NCBI GenBank assembly: GCA_964035575.1
Contig: OZ037897.1
Coordinates: 248,001 to 312,000 of the forward strand
Direction: 5' to 3'
Origin: Rhynchopus sp. YZ270_cl-10
Taxonomy: Eukaryota > Euglenozoa > Diplonemea > Diplonemida > Diplonemidae
Length of the DNA: 64,000 nt
Shown here: piece after piece, positions 11,062 to 22,379 of the stretch
Layout of the letters: each line of letters begins with the position of its first letter
Numbering within the stretch: position 1 is the first letter of the stretch
Notes under the pieces: model-generated
What the model was told of the DNA's origin: nothing
Database searches by the model: none
The model's input: only the letters and a program-made list of their open reading frames with translations
Position numbers and translations under genes: made by a program

Positions 11062-12277
11062 GAGGGGGGAGGGGGGAAGAGGGGGAGAAAGAGAAAAGGG
11101 TGTGTTAAGGTGCTTATAAAAGCATCGATGTGTAGTGTGTGGTTTTCTGTTGGTGGGTGGTGGGGGGTACTGTACTCAATAAAAAAAAAAGGGTTGGCAC
11201 CCAGTATTACACAATCAGGCCAACGAGGTCTACAACGTTTTCACAAGGTGCACCATGATATCGTACTGCGGTATTTAATATGGCCAAATGCAGAATAAAT
11301 CAAAAAAGGTCTCCCACACACTAATGACCTGCATCCTACATACAGCGATTCTGGCCAAATTCAAAAAAAGGGGGGGGCATTTTTTTTAACCGTCCGTTTG
11401 TAATCTATGAGGGGGAAGGGGAAGGAACACAAAGAGAAAGGGAAACAAACGAATCAAAAACAACAACAATACAGAGCATCAAAAAAGACTGCAAATATAA
11501 AAAAAAACCCCTAGCAAATCTACTTACATTTTTGTTAACACAATCGCCCTACCAACCAACGTACACATGAGCATAAAAGAAAAGCTTTTAACAGTGCAAT
11601 CGAAAAACGCCTTTGACACTGGAACAAAAAATAAAGGAGAAAAATGCTGAAGATGCTTCATGCGTAGCCATTTTTTTTCCCTTCACAGAATCCTGAAAAG
11701 AGCAAATAAGGACATCATCAAAACCATTCAAAGAAAGGACGCAAACGGATGTATTGGATACCGTTTGCTTTTTTTTGAAAACTTGGTGGGTATTAGTGTA
11801 GCCACCCTAGAGTGTGCACTCATACCACCAATACCACTGCTTTTTTTCATTGCATCCGCTGAGGGGACACATTGCGCGATGGGTCTGTCATCCGCAGCAC
11901 TTCATTCGTGCGCTGCCGTGCCTTGGCGAGCTCATGCGATACGCCGCTAGCGCCCATCCGTGCGCTCCCACGGGACGCTGCCCTCGGGGTGTAGTCTCTC
12001 AGCAGCTTCTTCCGGTCAAATTCACGTGGGCGCATGCTATCTCTGCCTTTCTGCGAAGACAAAAAAAGGGGTTTGTGTAAAAAGAAAGTAGAGTTGAAAT
12101 ACAAATCCCTCTCGTGACAGTGTACCTTAAAGAAAAGTTGTATGGTGTGGCTGTATGGGGCGCGCAAAAAGTGCGAATCACCCCGCTTCAGCTACACCAT
12201 TTGTACGATGAATGTGCCTTCCGTGCACAACATAACGTTTTCTCGAAATACAGAAGCCCAACTCAGCTCCCTCACTT
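11062..12277. other. Intergenic region with zeta and beta repeats
   Basis: No supported gene. It contains a zeta-family copy at 11777-11821 and a beta-family copy at about 12094-12130. Otherwise it is A-rich and simple sequence. Confidence 0.6.
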
Positions 12278-15257
12278 CTAACAAAAAATACCCCCTTCCC
12301 CTCTCCATACCGGTGTGCCAAATCGTGGGGTTGATGAGCCAAAGACAAACCCGCCTGGCTTATCTTTTCTCCCAGCTTCGCTTACACCGCTTGTGTTGTG
12401 TGCAACCTGTGTATTTGAATGATGGGGATTTTTTTTTCGTTTTCCAAACATTTTTACATACATTCCCAACAAGCGCATTGGTCCCATCGAGCGTAGCTGC
12501 CGTCGACGTGGACGGGTGGTCGTAGAACTCTTTGAAAGGCGTCACACCACCTGCCGGATCCCCACGCATGGCGTCTAGCTCCTGCTGTGTGTTCTGGAGC
12601 TGCGACAGCAGGGCCTCCACCTGCGGGCTGTGGCCACCCTTCGGGGAGCCTTGCGGGAGGCGTGTGGGGGATGCGGAGGCCTGGTGGTCGAGGACACCAC
12701 CAGCAGCAGCGGCAGCACCCTCGGTGAGACGTTCAATCCTCCCACGCAGACCTGCTGCAGTGGAGGGCTTCTGTGTGTGGTGTGGGGTTTCCAAAAAAAC
12801 TTGGGTTTTGATAAAAATATGGATTTGAGGCCTCTTGCGGATTTGAATAGTAAAACGGGGGGGACATACCAATAACTCATTGAGCGCTGTGGACTGCAAC
12901 CGCGTTGCCCCGAACGTAGCCGGGATGGGCAGTGGTTGATATAGCGCTGGGCGTGGCGACCCTTCGCGGGAACGGAGTGGGGAGGAGAGGGGCTGGTGCA
13001 CACCCACCCCCACCCCAGCACTTCCACTCACCCCCACTGTTGACACCGAGGACCGCGAGAGCAGCTCGTCCCGCAGCGTATTTGACTCCGCCACGGCACG
13101 TTCAAGCTGTTCCCTGAGGTACGCTGTTTCGTCGTTGGCACGTTCACGGTCGGCTTTGAGCGCATTCATCGCGTCGACCTTGCGTCTCAGCTCCTCCCCC
13201 TGCGAGTCCACCTGCACTTCATGGCTCCGCCGAATGTCGTTCAGCACATTCTCCATCTCCGCCTGGCTTCTGACAAGCTCGCCACTCAACGCCTCTACAC
13301 GCTGCTTCTCTACGTCCCTTTCCTCCGCAAGCTTCTTGATCTCCGCCACCACCTCGTGTACCAACTCCGGCGGGGTCGCTGAAACGAATGGAGCCGGCGA
13401 GACGTGAACCGCATCCATCGGTGTAGCGTAGGACGGCTGCGGCTGGCTGATCTCCGCCCGCAACCTTGCGAAGCTGGGCTGCAACAGGTTTTGCACAAAC
13501 CCTGCTACCCCAGCTGGGTCTCTCGGTGGCGACCCTACCCCGGGATGCGGATGTGGATGCGGATGGGGGTGGGGATGGGGAGGTCCTCCTCTCACGTCAC
13601 CCCCAACAGGTACACCTCCACCCACCCCTGGGCTGGTGACAAACGAATGGTGCGCTCTGAATGAATCATTTCTCGAAGGCGACCGAGGCAACGGTTGGAC
13701 ATACCCCGACTCATCACGCCGCGTCGACAGAACCGAACGAACCGGACTCTGTGTCGGCCCCGAGGTGATGTCCTGAGGCGAAGGCGGTGCAAGCTCCCGC
13801 CGTTGCAGCTCATTGCGCTGTGTGTACATCTGCACCTGAGGGGGTACCGATGCCGTCTGCGCGCCTGCTTCACATCGCATCGCCTCTGAAGCACCAGGAC
13901 TCATATTCGCTGCCTCCTCCTTCATCCTCACCCGCCTCGACCATTGCAGCATGCTTTCCGCATTGCTCTCCCCAGATACAACCGGGCTCGGGTTTGCCGT
14001 GCTCTTTTGGTTGCGAAACGCCATGATCGGACTGAACGTTCCATCTCCGGTCAAATGGTCGTTGTACGAGAACTTCTCCGGGTCCGTCTTGCTTGGCGTC
14101 TCCGAGAACGGAGGAGGGTATGCCATTTCAAACGTAAGCGATTCGCCTAATGGTGCATCTCTCTGCGGCGAGGTCAGGCTATATGCCGGGTGGTGCAACA
14201 CACCAGAACCTGCCTGAGGCAGATACCCTGCAGAAGGTGTCATCTGTCTTGCCTCTATATGCGTTGGCGAAGGAACCCCGGTAGGTGGAGGGTTCAGACT
14301 ATGGTGCGCAGAGAAACTCACATTCGGTGGCCCCGGGGGATGTGTTTGGGGTCCACCTCCTGCATTGCAGATATCCGCAGAGTTCTTGAGTGCCTCCTTT
14401 TCCAGCTCTTTTACTCGGGTTTCTGCAAGGAGACGCTCGGTTTCGCGTTGTATGAGAGCGTCGCGAACAACAACACCAGAGTCTGCGTGAACGGTGGACC
14501 CTGCAGTGTTCATGACAGTGCCTTCCCCTGGGGTGCGGTTTGGTGATCCTGCTGTGTCAGCCTCTGCCCAGAGCTTTCTGTGTCTCGCCCATTCGAGACT
14601 AAACTCCATTTGCCGGTCCGCATCGAGGCCACGAAGTTGTTCTACCTGGGCGCGCCGTTCTCGGTCCTCTTGGTCCAGCTCTCTGTGAAGTTCGTAGTAG
14701 GCTGAGTTTCGGGTCGCATGGTACCATTCGGACTGTTCGAGGTCGCGGATAGCCTTGCGGTCCAACCGTGCACCCCGCTCAATGTCTTCTCTGTTGTCTG
14801 CCTCGGCCTCGTGGAGTTCGCGGTCCTGCTTCATGAAGGTGAGACGGTGCTCTATGGACTGCCTTTCTTTGTATTCACGCAGCCACCCCTCTTGGTTTTG
14901 TTCTTGAGCGAGACGGTGTTGGCGGTCCAGCTCCGACTGCTCCAACCTCGCCGTTTCAACCAACAACGCCTCTCTCGCAGTCATCAACACTACCCGATCC
15001 TTCTCAGCCGCCCTCCGGCTCTCCGCCTCCTCCAACAACCTCCGCGTCACCGTCCGCTCATCCTCCTCCATCCTAAGCTGTTCCCTAGCCCTATGTTCAT
15101 GCTGTCTCGCTTCATCATGAAACCTATGCCCCGGGCTTGGCAGTGTAGAGTCCATATCAAATCCACCCAACGGTCCGCTAGGTGCCGACGAGGCAGGTGG
15201 CAACCCATATGACGGTGGTGTAAGATGCGGTGCCCCATCGTGCAAAAGATGCGACAT
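12278..15257 (-). CDS. Long coiled-coil protein, three exons
   Basis: Exons 15257-12870, 12770-12462 and 12406-12278, about 941 residues. Intron 1 (12771-12869, 99 nt) keeps the frame open but has a GTATGT donor and CACACAG acceptor and would code only a low-complexity insert. Intron 2 (12407-12461, 55 nt) has the same GTATGT donor, and skipping it replaces a basic junk tail with a last exon ending GGFVFGSSTPRFGTP and a few more residues. Both junctions are phase 0. Residues 35-240 are a charged, arginine/glutamate-rich helix region; the middle is proline/serine-rich and low in order, with a histidine/proline dipeptide run; residues 620-750 form a second coiled coil (KKLAEERDVEKQRVEALSGE). 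No enzymatic motif is seen. It is probably a structural or scaffold protein; I do not recognise a named family. Confidence 0.85.
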
Positions 15258-16750
15258 TTAGAGGGGTTTGGTGGCGAGAGAGGGAGGGAAGGGGAGTGAA
15301 CCCCCACCCTCAACCCTCTGAGGGTAGTATATGTGTGTGTGTTGTCTGTAGGGGGGTGTGTGTAGTTTGTGAGGTTGGAACAAAGGTAGAGGATGCAGTG
15401 TATGACGTGGCTGTTGTGTTGTTGATTATCAAATTAAATTCGCTTTTTTTTTTTTTTTTGAATACAGCCTTAGAAGGGGAAAACGATGCGGTGGAAAGAA
15501 TGAATATGGGGGAGAATAGCTGGGTATAAAATATGGGAGCAAAAAAAGAAAAAAGAAAATAGAAAACTTCATAAGATGACCTAATCTTAGTCACCTTGAA
15601 AAAGAAAAAAAAAAAAACTACGCGGAAAAATGTAAAAATGAAAGAAAAATCGGGCAAAAAAACGTCATTAAAAACAAAACAAAACAAAAAGGCCTCGGGA
15701 AAGACAGGGAAAGACAACGGATTTGGTCGACGTGACGAGACTATCCCATTAGCTACCATTTTAAGATCAGAGAGGGTGGAGAATGGGGGGGCGATGATGG
15801 AGTACCAACGCCTAAATACTGATGATATTGTACAGAGGTCGTAAGATGAACAGAACAGCCTAGGCCTCTCGTGCTTAGTCTGATTGGATTATTCTTTGGT
15901 TTATTCATCAGTCATTTGTTTTTTTATGTTTTTTTTTTTGTGTTTTTTTTTGTGCTATTGCTCTCGTGCTTAGTCACCTTGATTACAAGTGTTATAGCAC
16001 AGCTTTCCGCTGACTATGTCTGGAATTACACAAGTGCGTTAAATTTTTTAAAAAGGAGAATTTTGCTTGGTTGATGTGGCGCACCAGACGATTTAAACCA
16101 CTTTTGGGCCATTCTTGGGACATCCAAAACCGCAAAAATGCGCACCATTGGTACAATTGTGTCATTCCTCTTCGTATTTGGAAGAATCGCTTCAAAAAAA
16201 AGAGGGGAAAATAAAAGAACAGTGTTCAGAAGATGAACAACCTTTCCTTTTATGTGTCTCCCCCGCACTCAAGGATTACCCAAAACCTTTTTAGTACAGG
16301 GCGAAACTCCCGGCAATCCAGCGAACTGGAGAGGTACCTCCAATACGTTGGAATATAACACGCCCTCTCGTGTACCTTTCAAAAAAAATTTTTTTTTGAT
16401 AAATTGTTGAAGTAGTGTAGTTGCCTCGGGTTGTGTTGCCACAGTTGTGCAATCTCCACTGTCCACTGTTGTGGTTTTTGTCAGATGAGCACTCCGGCTC
16501 ACAGTGCTTTGCCACCCTTACATAAACCAAACGGCAGAACAGACATTATCATCATGAACAATTTCGTTTTCGAGGGAAAATGGCTCATTGATTGTTTTTT
16601 TTTCTTTCAGACTCAACTCATACCATACCAATAGTCTGTTTGCCGTCGTGTTCACGCAACGGAAGGAAAAAAAAAAAAACACCTCCCGTTAGCCCTCACT
16701 GAAGAGGTAAGAGGCCTCTAAAATATGATAAATACTTTGTTTATTTCTGA
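15258..16750. other. Intergenic region with alpha and epsilon repeats
   Basis: No supported gene. Alpha-family copies lie at 15577-15602 and about 15842-15985, and an epsilon copy at 16398-16461. The remainder is homopolymer-rich. Confidence 0.6.
16398..16461 (-). repeat. Dispersed repeat family epsilon (representative copy)
   Basis: About 60-70 bp, read on the minus strand: begins CAGTGGAGATTGCACAACTG, passes GGCAACACAACCGAGGCAAC and ends near AACAATTTATC followed by an A-rich run. Other copies: 8715-8760 (in an intron), 34151-34213, 38770-38833, 43658-43803 (diverged, longer) and 59209-59271. All have the same orientation. The A-tail on one side is what a small retroposed element would show, but no target duplication was found, so the mechanism is inference. 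Confidence 0.8.
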
Positions 16751-16758
16751 CCTATTCC

Positions 16759-17495
16759 CAGGGCGTTCGCTATCGCCATCGTTTTTTCCTGATCGTGGCG
16801 AAATGCCAAAAAACCCGAAATTTTTGCTTTTTTACTAGTGCTTAAAATAGGTCAAAAAAATTTTCCGCCGGAGAGAAGCTAGTTCGTGGGGGGTGAATCC
16901 CTGGTACTGAGTGGTCAAAAAAAATTTGCGATTTGCGCGTGATCCCTTCCCCAGCACAAGTGCTATTACAGCTGCACTTTCCTGATACTAAAACCAGCAA
17001 AACGATGGAGAATTTCATCAATCCCCCCTCACTGAGGGTCTCTTTGTGTTGTTTAATCAAACAGATGTACAAGAGAGAGGCATCTGTCATGTGAGACTTC
17101 ATCCTTATTTTGATTATTTTCAATAAACTAAAACGTCTCTCTGCCGTTGAAGGTAGAGTTGACACGAGTAGTGACACCTTCTATAACAGGGGCTTCAGCA
17201 GACTGCAGGATTGAGGAGCGGGAGTGCTGGGGAAACTTCCTCTCACGGCAGGCGGGTTTGCGGAACAGTGGACACCCCTCTGCGACCCCCCCTCCGGGGG
17301 GGTCGACAGGGTGGTGGGGAGAAATCTCTCTCTCTTTATTTTTTTTTCTCCCCTTTTTTTTTTTATTTATTTATTTATTTATACAGGGTTTCGCCCCGGT
17401 GGGGCGAAGCCCTGGGGCGAAATAAAATGTCATTTTTTCAGGAAAAATTTTTTTTAACGAAAAAAAATATTTTTCGCCCCGGGGCGAACGCCCTG
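16759..17495. mobile_element. Non-autonomous hAT-type transposon, copy 1
   Basis: A 737-bp element with perfect 12-bp terminal inverted repeats CAGGGCGTTCGC/GCGAACGCCCTG and an 8-bp target duplication CCTATTCC (16751-16758 and 17496-17503). The CAGGG start and 8-bp duplication are hallmarks of the hAT superfamily. No transposase is encoded. The inside holds an ATTT tandem run and a CGCCCCGG-type hairpin near the right end. It is nearly identical to the copy at 18142-18889, so both are young. Its termini differ from those of the hAT element at 24257-28281, so that transposase is not its obvious source. Confidence 0.93.
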
Positions 17496-17503
17496 CCTAT
17501 TCC

Positions 17504-18133
17504 CATTATTTCGTTGGTTCTTTGGTGTTGGTGGGGGCTGAGAAGAAGACCTGCATGATTCGTGTACAAGAGTGCCCTGGATGGATACCTTTCGGTAACA
17601 TCCAGAGACGTCTCTCGTTTGACAGACGGTGACCATGTACCCCCCTCCGGGTCATATGCTAGATAACATGGCATTTTTTTTTTTGCAAAAAAAGAAGAAA
17701 AAGAAGTGAAATTGATAAGTGAAAACGCCTCTGGGACGCAGGCACTGACAAGAATAACAGCATGTTTCCCGGGTCATGGTCACATGGTCACCGTGTACAC
17801 GGCGGACTTGTCAAGGGGACTAACTAAGTAGTGCTAGTATAAATGACTAATATTTTTAATAGGGATTCACCAGGACCACCACTAGTTTTAGCTCGTTGGA
17901 CATAGTACTTCTACTGGTAGTCCCCCTGACTGGTCCGTCGTGTAGGGAAAAGGAGGGTGCAGGGGTGTAGGGGGAAGGGGCAGGAGGCCGCTGTAGTGTC
18001 GATGTAATCACCACTACCAAAGAGGTGGGGTGTTGATCTAGACATACTGCGTGCTGGTATTAGGCCAGCATTCTCACAAAAAAAAACATAGCGTTGGAAA
18101 TTGTGTGGCGGGTACTGAAATTTTTTTTTTGTG
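17504..18133. other. Unassigned spacer between the two hAT copies
   Basis: About 630 bp of mixed composition with no supported gene and no repeat recognised from elsewhere in the window. Confidence 0.5.
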
Positions 18134-18141
18134 CAAAAGCT

Positions 18142-18889
18142 CAGGGCGTTCGCTATCGCCATCGTTTTTTCCTGATCGTGGCGAAATGCCAAAAACCCCG
18201 AAATTTTCGTTTTTTTACTAGTGCTTAAAATAGGTCAAAAAAAATTTTCCCGCCGGAGAGAAGTTAGTTCGTGGGGTGAATCCCTGGTACTGAATGGTCA
18301 AAAAAAATTTGCGATTTGCGCGTGATCCCTTCCCCAGCACAAGTGATATTACAGCTGAACTTTCCTGATACTAAAACCAGCAAAACGATGGAGAATTTCA
18401 TCAATCCCCCCTCACTGAGGGTCTCTTTGTGTTGTTTAATCAAACAGATGTACAAGAGAGGCATCTGTCATATGAGACTTCATCCTTATTTTGATTATTT
18501 TCAACTCTCTGCCGTTGAAAGTAGAGTTGACACGAGCAGTGACACCTTCTATAACAGGGGGTACGGTACACCTTCAGCAGACTGCAGGATTGAGGAGCGA
18601 GCGGGAGTGCTGGGGAAACTTCCTCTCACGGCAGGCGGGTTTGCGGATGATTTTGAGTACAGTGGACACCCCTCTACGACCCCCCCTCCGGGGGGGTCTA
18701 CAGGGTGGTGGGGAGAAATCTCTCTCTCTCTTTTTTTTTTTTTTTTCCCCCTTTTTTTATTTATTTATTTATTTATACAGGGTTTCGCCCCGGTGGGGCG
18801 AAGCCCTGGGGCGAAATAAAATGTCATTTTTTCAGGAAAAGATTTTTTTAACGAAAAAAAATATTTTTCGCCCCGGGGCGAACGCCCTG
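18142..18889. mobile_element. Non-autonomous hAT-type transposon, copy 2
   Basis: A 748-bp element with the same 12-bp termini as copy 1 and its own 8-bp target duplication CAAAAGCT (18134-18141 and 18890-18897). Different duplications around near-identical bodies show two independent insertions in the same orientation, not a tandem duplication of the region. Confidence 0.93.
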
Positions 18890-18897
18890 CAAAAGCT

Positions 18898-19352
18898 TGT
18901 GAAAAAAGGCATACAAAGAAAGAATAAAGCTTTTTTTTTGGAGGACGGAGCAGTTTCGTGCGTCGTCCTATGCCAGGTGGTTTCTATTAAAAAAACTAGA
19001 CAATATCATCCGCTAACTGATCTTGATGACAATAACAATAACAGTGTTTTTCCGTTGAACGCAACCAAAAAGGAGCCCCCCCTCCACCCACGCTCATCAA
19101 GGGGAAATACTGTTATACAAGATCTGAGCGTTAACTTTCTTTTTTGTCTAGCTTCTTTAATACACTGCGCGTTAGGAATATAAAATAAGAAAAAGAAAAA
19201 CATAGAAAAAGCTGGCAATGATGAACCTATGCCTCTAGTACATTAGTGTCACCAAAAGAAATGCAAAAATTTTTTTGCACCATCCCAACTAATTTCTATT
19301 GAGGGAACAGAGCGAGCAGACAAAAAATAAAATAAAAACGTGAAATATCAAC
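18898..19352. other. Unassigned spacer
   Basis: About 450 bp without a supported gene. A degenerate CCTCTAGTACATTAGTGTCACC near 19230 resembles the alpha repeat family. Confidence 0.4.
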
Positions 19353-19358
19353 AAATTC

Positions 19359-19849
19359 CATAGATGGTAGTCGGCCCGAGTCGGGCCGAGTTTTTGGAAA
19401 ATCTGGGAGTCGGGCCGACTCGGGCCGACTTTTTTTTATTTTTTTTTTTTTTTCAAAAGTCGGGCCGACTCGGGCCGAGTCGAAAAAAAAATTTTTTTTA
19501 AAAAAAAGTCGGCCCGAGTCGAAAAAAAAACTCGGCCCGAGTCGGCCCGAGTCAGCCCGAGTCGGGCCGAGTCGGCCCGACTCGGGTCCCGTCGGCCCCC
19601 CCACAGTAAAATCTTTTCCAAAAAAAAAAAAAACCAAAAAAAAAACAAAACAAAAAAAAAAAAACCCAAAAAAAAAAAACCAAAAAAAATTCGACTCGGC
19701 CCGACTCGGGCCGACTTTTTTTTGAGTCGGGCCGAGTTTTTTCGACTCGGGCCGACTCGGGCCGACCCTGAAAAAAAAATTTTTGAAAAAAAAAATAACG
19801 AAAAGTGGTCGGCCCGAGTCGGCCCGACTCGGCCCGACTACCATCTATG
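19359..19849. mobile_element. Foldback element built from GTCGGGCCGA-type words
   Basis: A 491-bp element with inverted ends CATAGATGGTAGTCGGCCC and its reverse complement, flanked by a 6-bp direct repeat AAATTC (19353-19358 and 19850-19855). Inside, the word GTCGGGCCGAGTCGGGCC and its complement recur in both orientations, separated by A and T homopolymers. There is no coding capacity; the frames across it are low complexity. It shares its CATA/TATG ends and 6-bp AAAT-type duplication with the element at 48877-49802. Confidence 0.88.
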
Positions 19850-19855
19850 AAATTC

Positions 19856-20597
19856 ATATACTTTCAAATAAAATTTGAAAGCATTAGGGAAGTGTATAAA
19901 AAACAACAACAACCGTAAAATAAAAACGTGAAATATGCAAATATTGCGCCTCCGTGGGGAAGCGCATTCTAGAATAAGATATGAAGCAAAAAGAGAGAAA
20001 AAAAAAGGAAACAAAGAAACGTTTATAAGATGACACTAAGCATGCTTAATCTGAGTAGATTAAACCTTGCTTAGTCACCTGAAGAGGGGGGAAAAAAAAA
20101 AACTGAAATCTGAGTTTGGTGGTGTTTAAATCCCATCAAACACAACGTAAAAATCAGGAAAAACAAAAAAAAAGAAAAGTTTATAAGATGATCCTAAGCC
20201 TCTCGTGCTTAGTCACCTTACAAAAAAAATCCGAAACGATAAATGAGCTATCTACGTGCCTTAAATCAATGCCACAAATTCATGTGGAGGAAAATAAAAA
20301 AAAAGACACAAGAAACCAATAAAGGATCAAGAAAGAGAACGTCTCTTGAACCTCTGCAAACGCCTCACCCGGACACCCGGAGACGCAGATACAGAGATAA
20401 AAAAAAAAAGAAAAGTTGAAAAGATGAGATATGCCTCACTGTGCATACACATCTAACAGATACGTCTTATCATACTAAGAGTATTTGAGTGGCGTCTGGT
20501 TGACGACTCGGCATACACAGTAACACAACATAGATGGGGTAAAAACACCGAAGGGAAGGGGTAAACACTAAGGTGGGTTTTGGGATTTCAAAACTCT
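19856..20597. other. Intergenic region with alpha and delta repeats
   Basis: No gene supported. Alpha-family copies lie at about 20022-20083 and 20180-20223, a delta-like copy at 20340-20392, and a gamma-like copy (ATGCCTCACTGTGCATACAC) near 20428-20455. Confidence 0.5.
20180..20223 (+). repeat. Dispersed repeat family alpha (representative copy)
   Basis: Consensus on the plus strand: ATAAGATGATCCTAAGCCTC then TCGTGCTTAGTCACCTTG, with a small stem TAAGC/GCTTA around CTCTCGT. Other copies: about 8036-8128, 15577-15602, 15842-15985, 20022-20083, 20830-20878, 34254-34295, 41457-41500, 59390-59432 and a degenerate one at 61437-61475. All point the same way, antisense to every host gene. The function is unknown; they could be tiny mobile elements, RNA genes or processing signals. 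Confidence 0.8.
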
Positions 20598-20602
20598 AAG
20601 GA

Positions 20603-20776
20603 TGGCGCTTCCCAGGGGGGTATGCATTACACAATTTTTCAATTCAATTCACAACTTTTCACATTTTTTCCACAATTTTTCACCAGCCTTCACAATTTTA
20701 TAGCGGTTTCCGTGTTGTGAAAACTTGTCACATTTTGTGAAAAATTGTGAAATGCACACCCCCCCGGGAAGCACCA
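20603..20776. mobile_element. MITE with 5-bp target duplication
   Basis: A 174-bp imperfect inverted repeat with ends TGGCGCTTCCC/GGGAAGCACCA and a 5-bp duplication AAGGA (20598-20602, 20777-20781). The inner part is rich in TTTTTCACAATTTT-type words on both arms. Non-coding. Confidence 0.75.
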
Positions 20777-20998
20777 AAGGAGGGGGTTTTTTTTACCCCA
20801 TTTGTGTGTGTGACTGCAAGAAATAAAAAGTTGTAGACGAACCTCAGCCTATCTCTCGGTGCTTAGTCACCTTGATCACATTCGTTATCGACATCATCAA
20901 TCAAAAAGAGAAAGAAAAAAATGGTTGTGAAGATGAGCAAAAGCTTGCATGGGTGCTTGATGCTTAATCATCTTTATAAAAAGAAAAACGTTGCTTAT

Positions 20999-21106
20999 CC
21001 ACCTGATTTTTACCCCGCGTATAGGCGCGTAAAGGCCCGATAAGGCCAAACCCCACCCATTTTTCCCAGCCTTTACGCGCCTATACGCGGGGTAAAAATC
21101 AGGTGG
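20999..21106. mobile_element. Near-perfect hairpin MITE with 5-bp duplication
   Basis: A 108-bp element with 38-bp perfect arms (20999-21036 and 21069-21106), ends CCACCTGATTTTTACCCCGC, loop about 32 bp, and flanking duplication CTTAT (20994-20998, 21107-21111). The intact arms suggest a recent insertion. Confidence 0.85.
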
Positions 21107-21411
21107 CTTATGATAAGAATAGGGGATATAAAAAGAAAAGTTGAAAGTGCAAAGCGACTCGCCGCTCATCGACGGACGCAGGACACATACCATTATAAAA
21201 TAAGTAATATTGGTGTGGCTAAACCCAATTTAGACCCTTTTGGGCCATCTAAAAACACTGAATTAACCGCACCAAATATTATCACAAAAAAAAAAAAGAA
21301 TCATACTAAGAGAATAAAACGCTGATGTGCAATGCTGCTTTGCAGACTTTTGCTTCGATTTGGGGTAAGGACACTAATTCTAACAAATTTATCAAAAAAA
21401 CAAAAAAAGAG

Positions 21412-21465
21412 AAGTTGAAAGTGCCCACGCCTCACCGTACACCGGCGGGCGCAGGACAACATTGC
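21412..21465 (+). repeat. Dispersed repeat family delta (representative copy)
   Basis: Consensus on the plus strand: GTTGAAAGTGCAAACGCCTC then ACCGTACACCGGCGGACGCAGG. Other copies: 20340-20392, 21130-21185, 28594-28645, 28770-28815, 39337-39370, 42217-42260 and 42343-42382. At 28.6 and 42.2 kb two delta copies bracket about 130 bp containing, on the minus strand, a GGGGGTTCGAT that resembles a pol III B box. This may be a larger composite repeat. Confidence 0.7.
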
Positions 21466-21634
21466 AAAACAAAGAATCATACTAAGAGATATACACTGCT
21501 CTGCAATGCATCTCGTCACCCCTTTGCAACCGACCATCATCTTCTTCAGAAGTGTTTACGAGCTGTTGGGGGAGAGAGGAGAGGGCAGCACGGCGACCTT
21601 GTCGTGACATGAAATATGAGATACAGATGATAAA

Positions 21635-21812
21635 CACCATGCTAAAATGACACAAATAATCATGTTACATGTTGCATTCATTTTTTCATGTCATGTAACA
21701 TGCGAGTTTGTTAAGGAAATCCCACCAAAATTCATAACAAAATCATGTCACATGACATGCTTATCCTGTCAGTTTGTATGCCATTATTTATCCTGCCATT
21801 TTAACATGGTAT
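21635..21812. repeat. Imperfect inverted-repeat element
   Basis: The arms ACCATGCTAAAATG (from 21637) and CATTTTAACATGGT (to 21810), with further match inward, enclose CATGT-rich palindromic words. No duplication was identified. Just beyond it, 21815-21865, is a separate palindrome centred on AACGTTATCGATAACGTT. Confidence 0.55.
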
Positions 21813-22379
21813 GCATACTGTGGGTGTTATAACGTTATCGATAACGTTAGAACACCCAGTATGGTTACGATCATGTCATCATGGTTTACAAGGTCGCCGT
21901 CCAAAATTGGATGGCAAAGTGTTCTCGTGTAAACACTTTGTCGACAGACACCATCGTGGCCCCCTTTAAAAACGTGATATCAGATGCAGTGTATTTATTG
22001 AGCCCTTTTTTCTGTTGTGCATTGCCTGAGCACACCACCAGAGTGGAAGCCAAGACTAGGGTCTGTACTCAATGTAGGCCAACTTCCCGACCTACGCTGC
22101 CCTAACGAATCAAAGCAATGTAACGTGCCAGAATATTTGCATTCCAGAGACGGACGCGAAATCCTTTTGTTGCTTCCCACAAAAGGTTATGAAGGCTTGA
22201 AATACAAAGCCCTCTCGTGACAGTGTAAATAAAAAAGAGTTGAATATCAGACACAGTCAGACAGTTGAATAAAAGCATCCCCAACTGTCAATACAAAGGG
22301 AATGTCAAACAGTGACTGGGCGGGGAGGGAATCGGTCGAATGGTGCTGCTTTTTTGCACCGTTTATGCAAATCCCTACA

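Noticed and set aside
12771-12869. Reading the 99-nt segment as part of the coiled-coil protein
   Set aside because: It has a GTATGT donor and CAG acceptor like the neighbouring intron, and the coded insert is unlike the protein around it.
21815-21865. AACGTTATCGATAACGTT palindrome as an operator or terminator
   Set aside because: There is no gene nearby, and such palindromes are common among the foldback repeats here.
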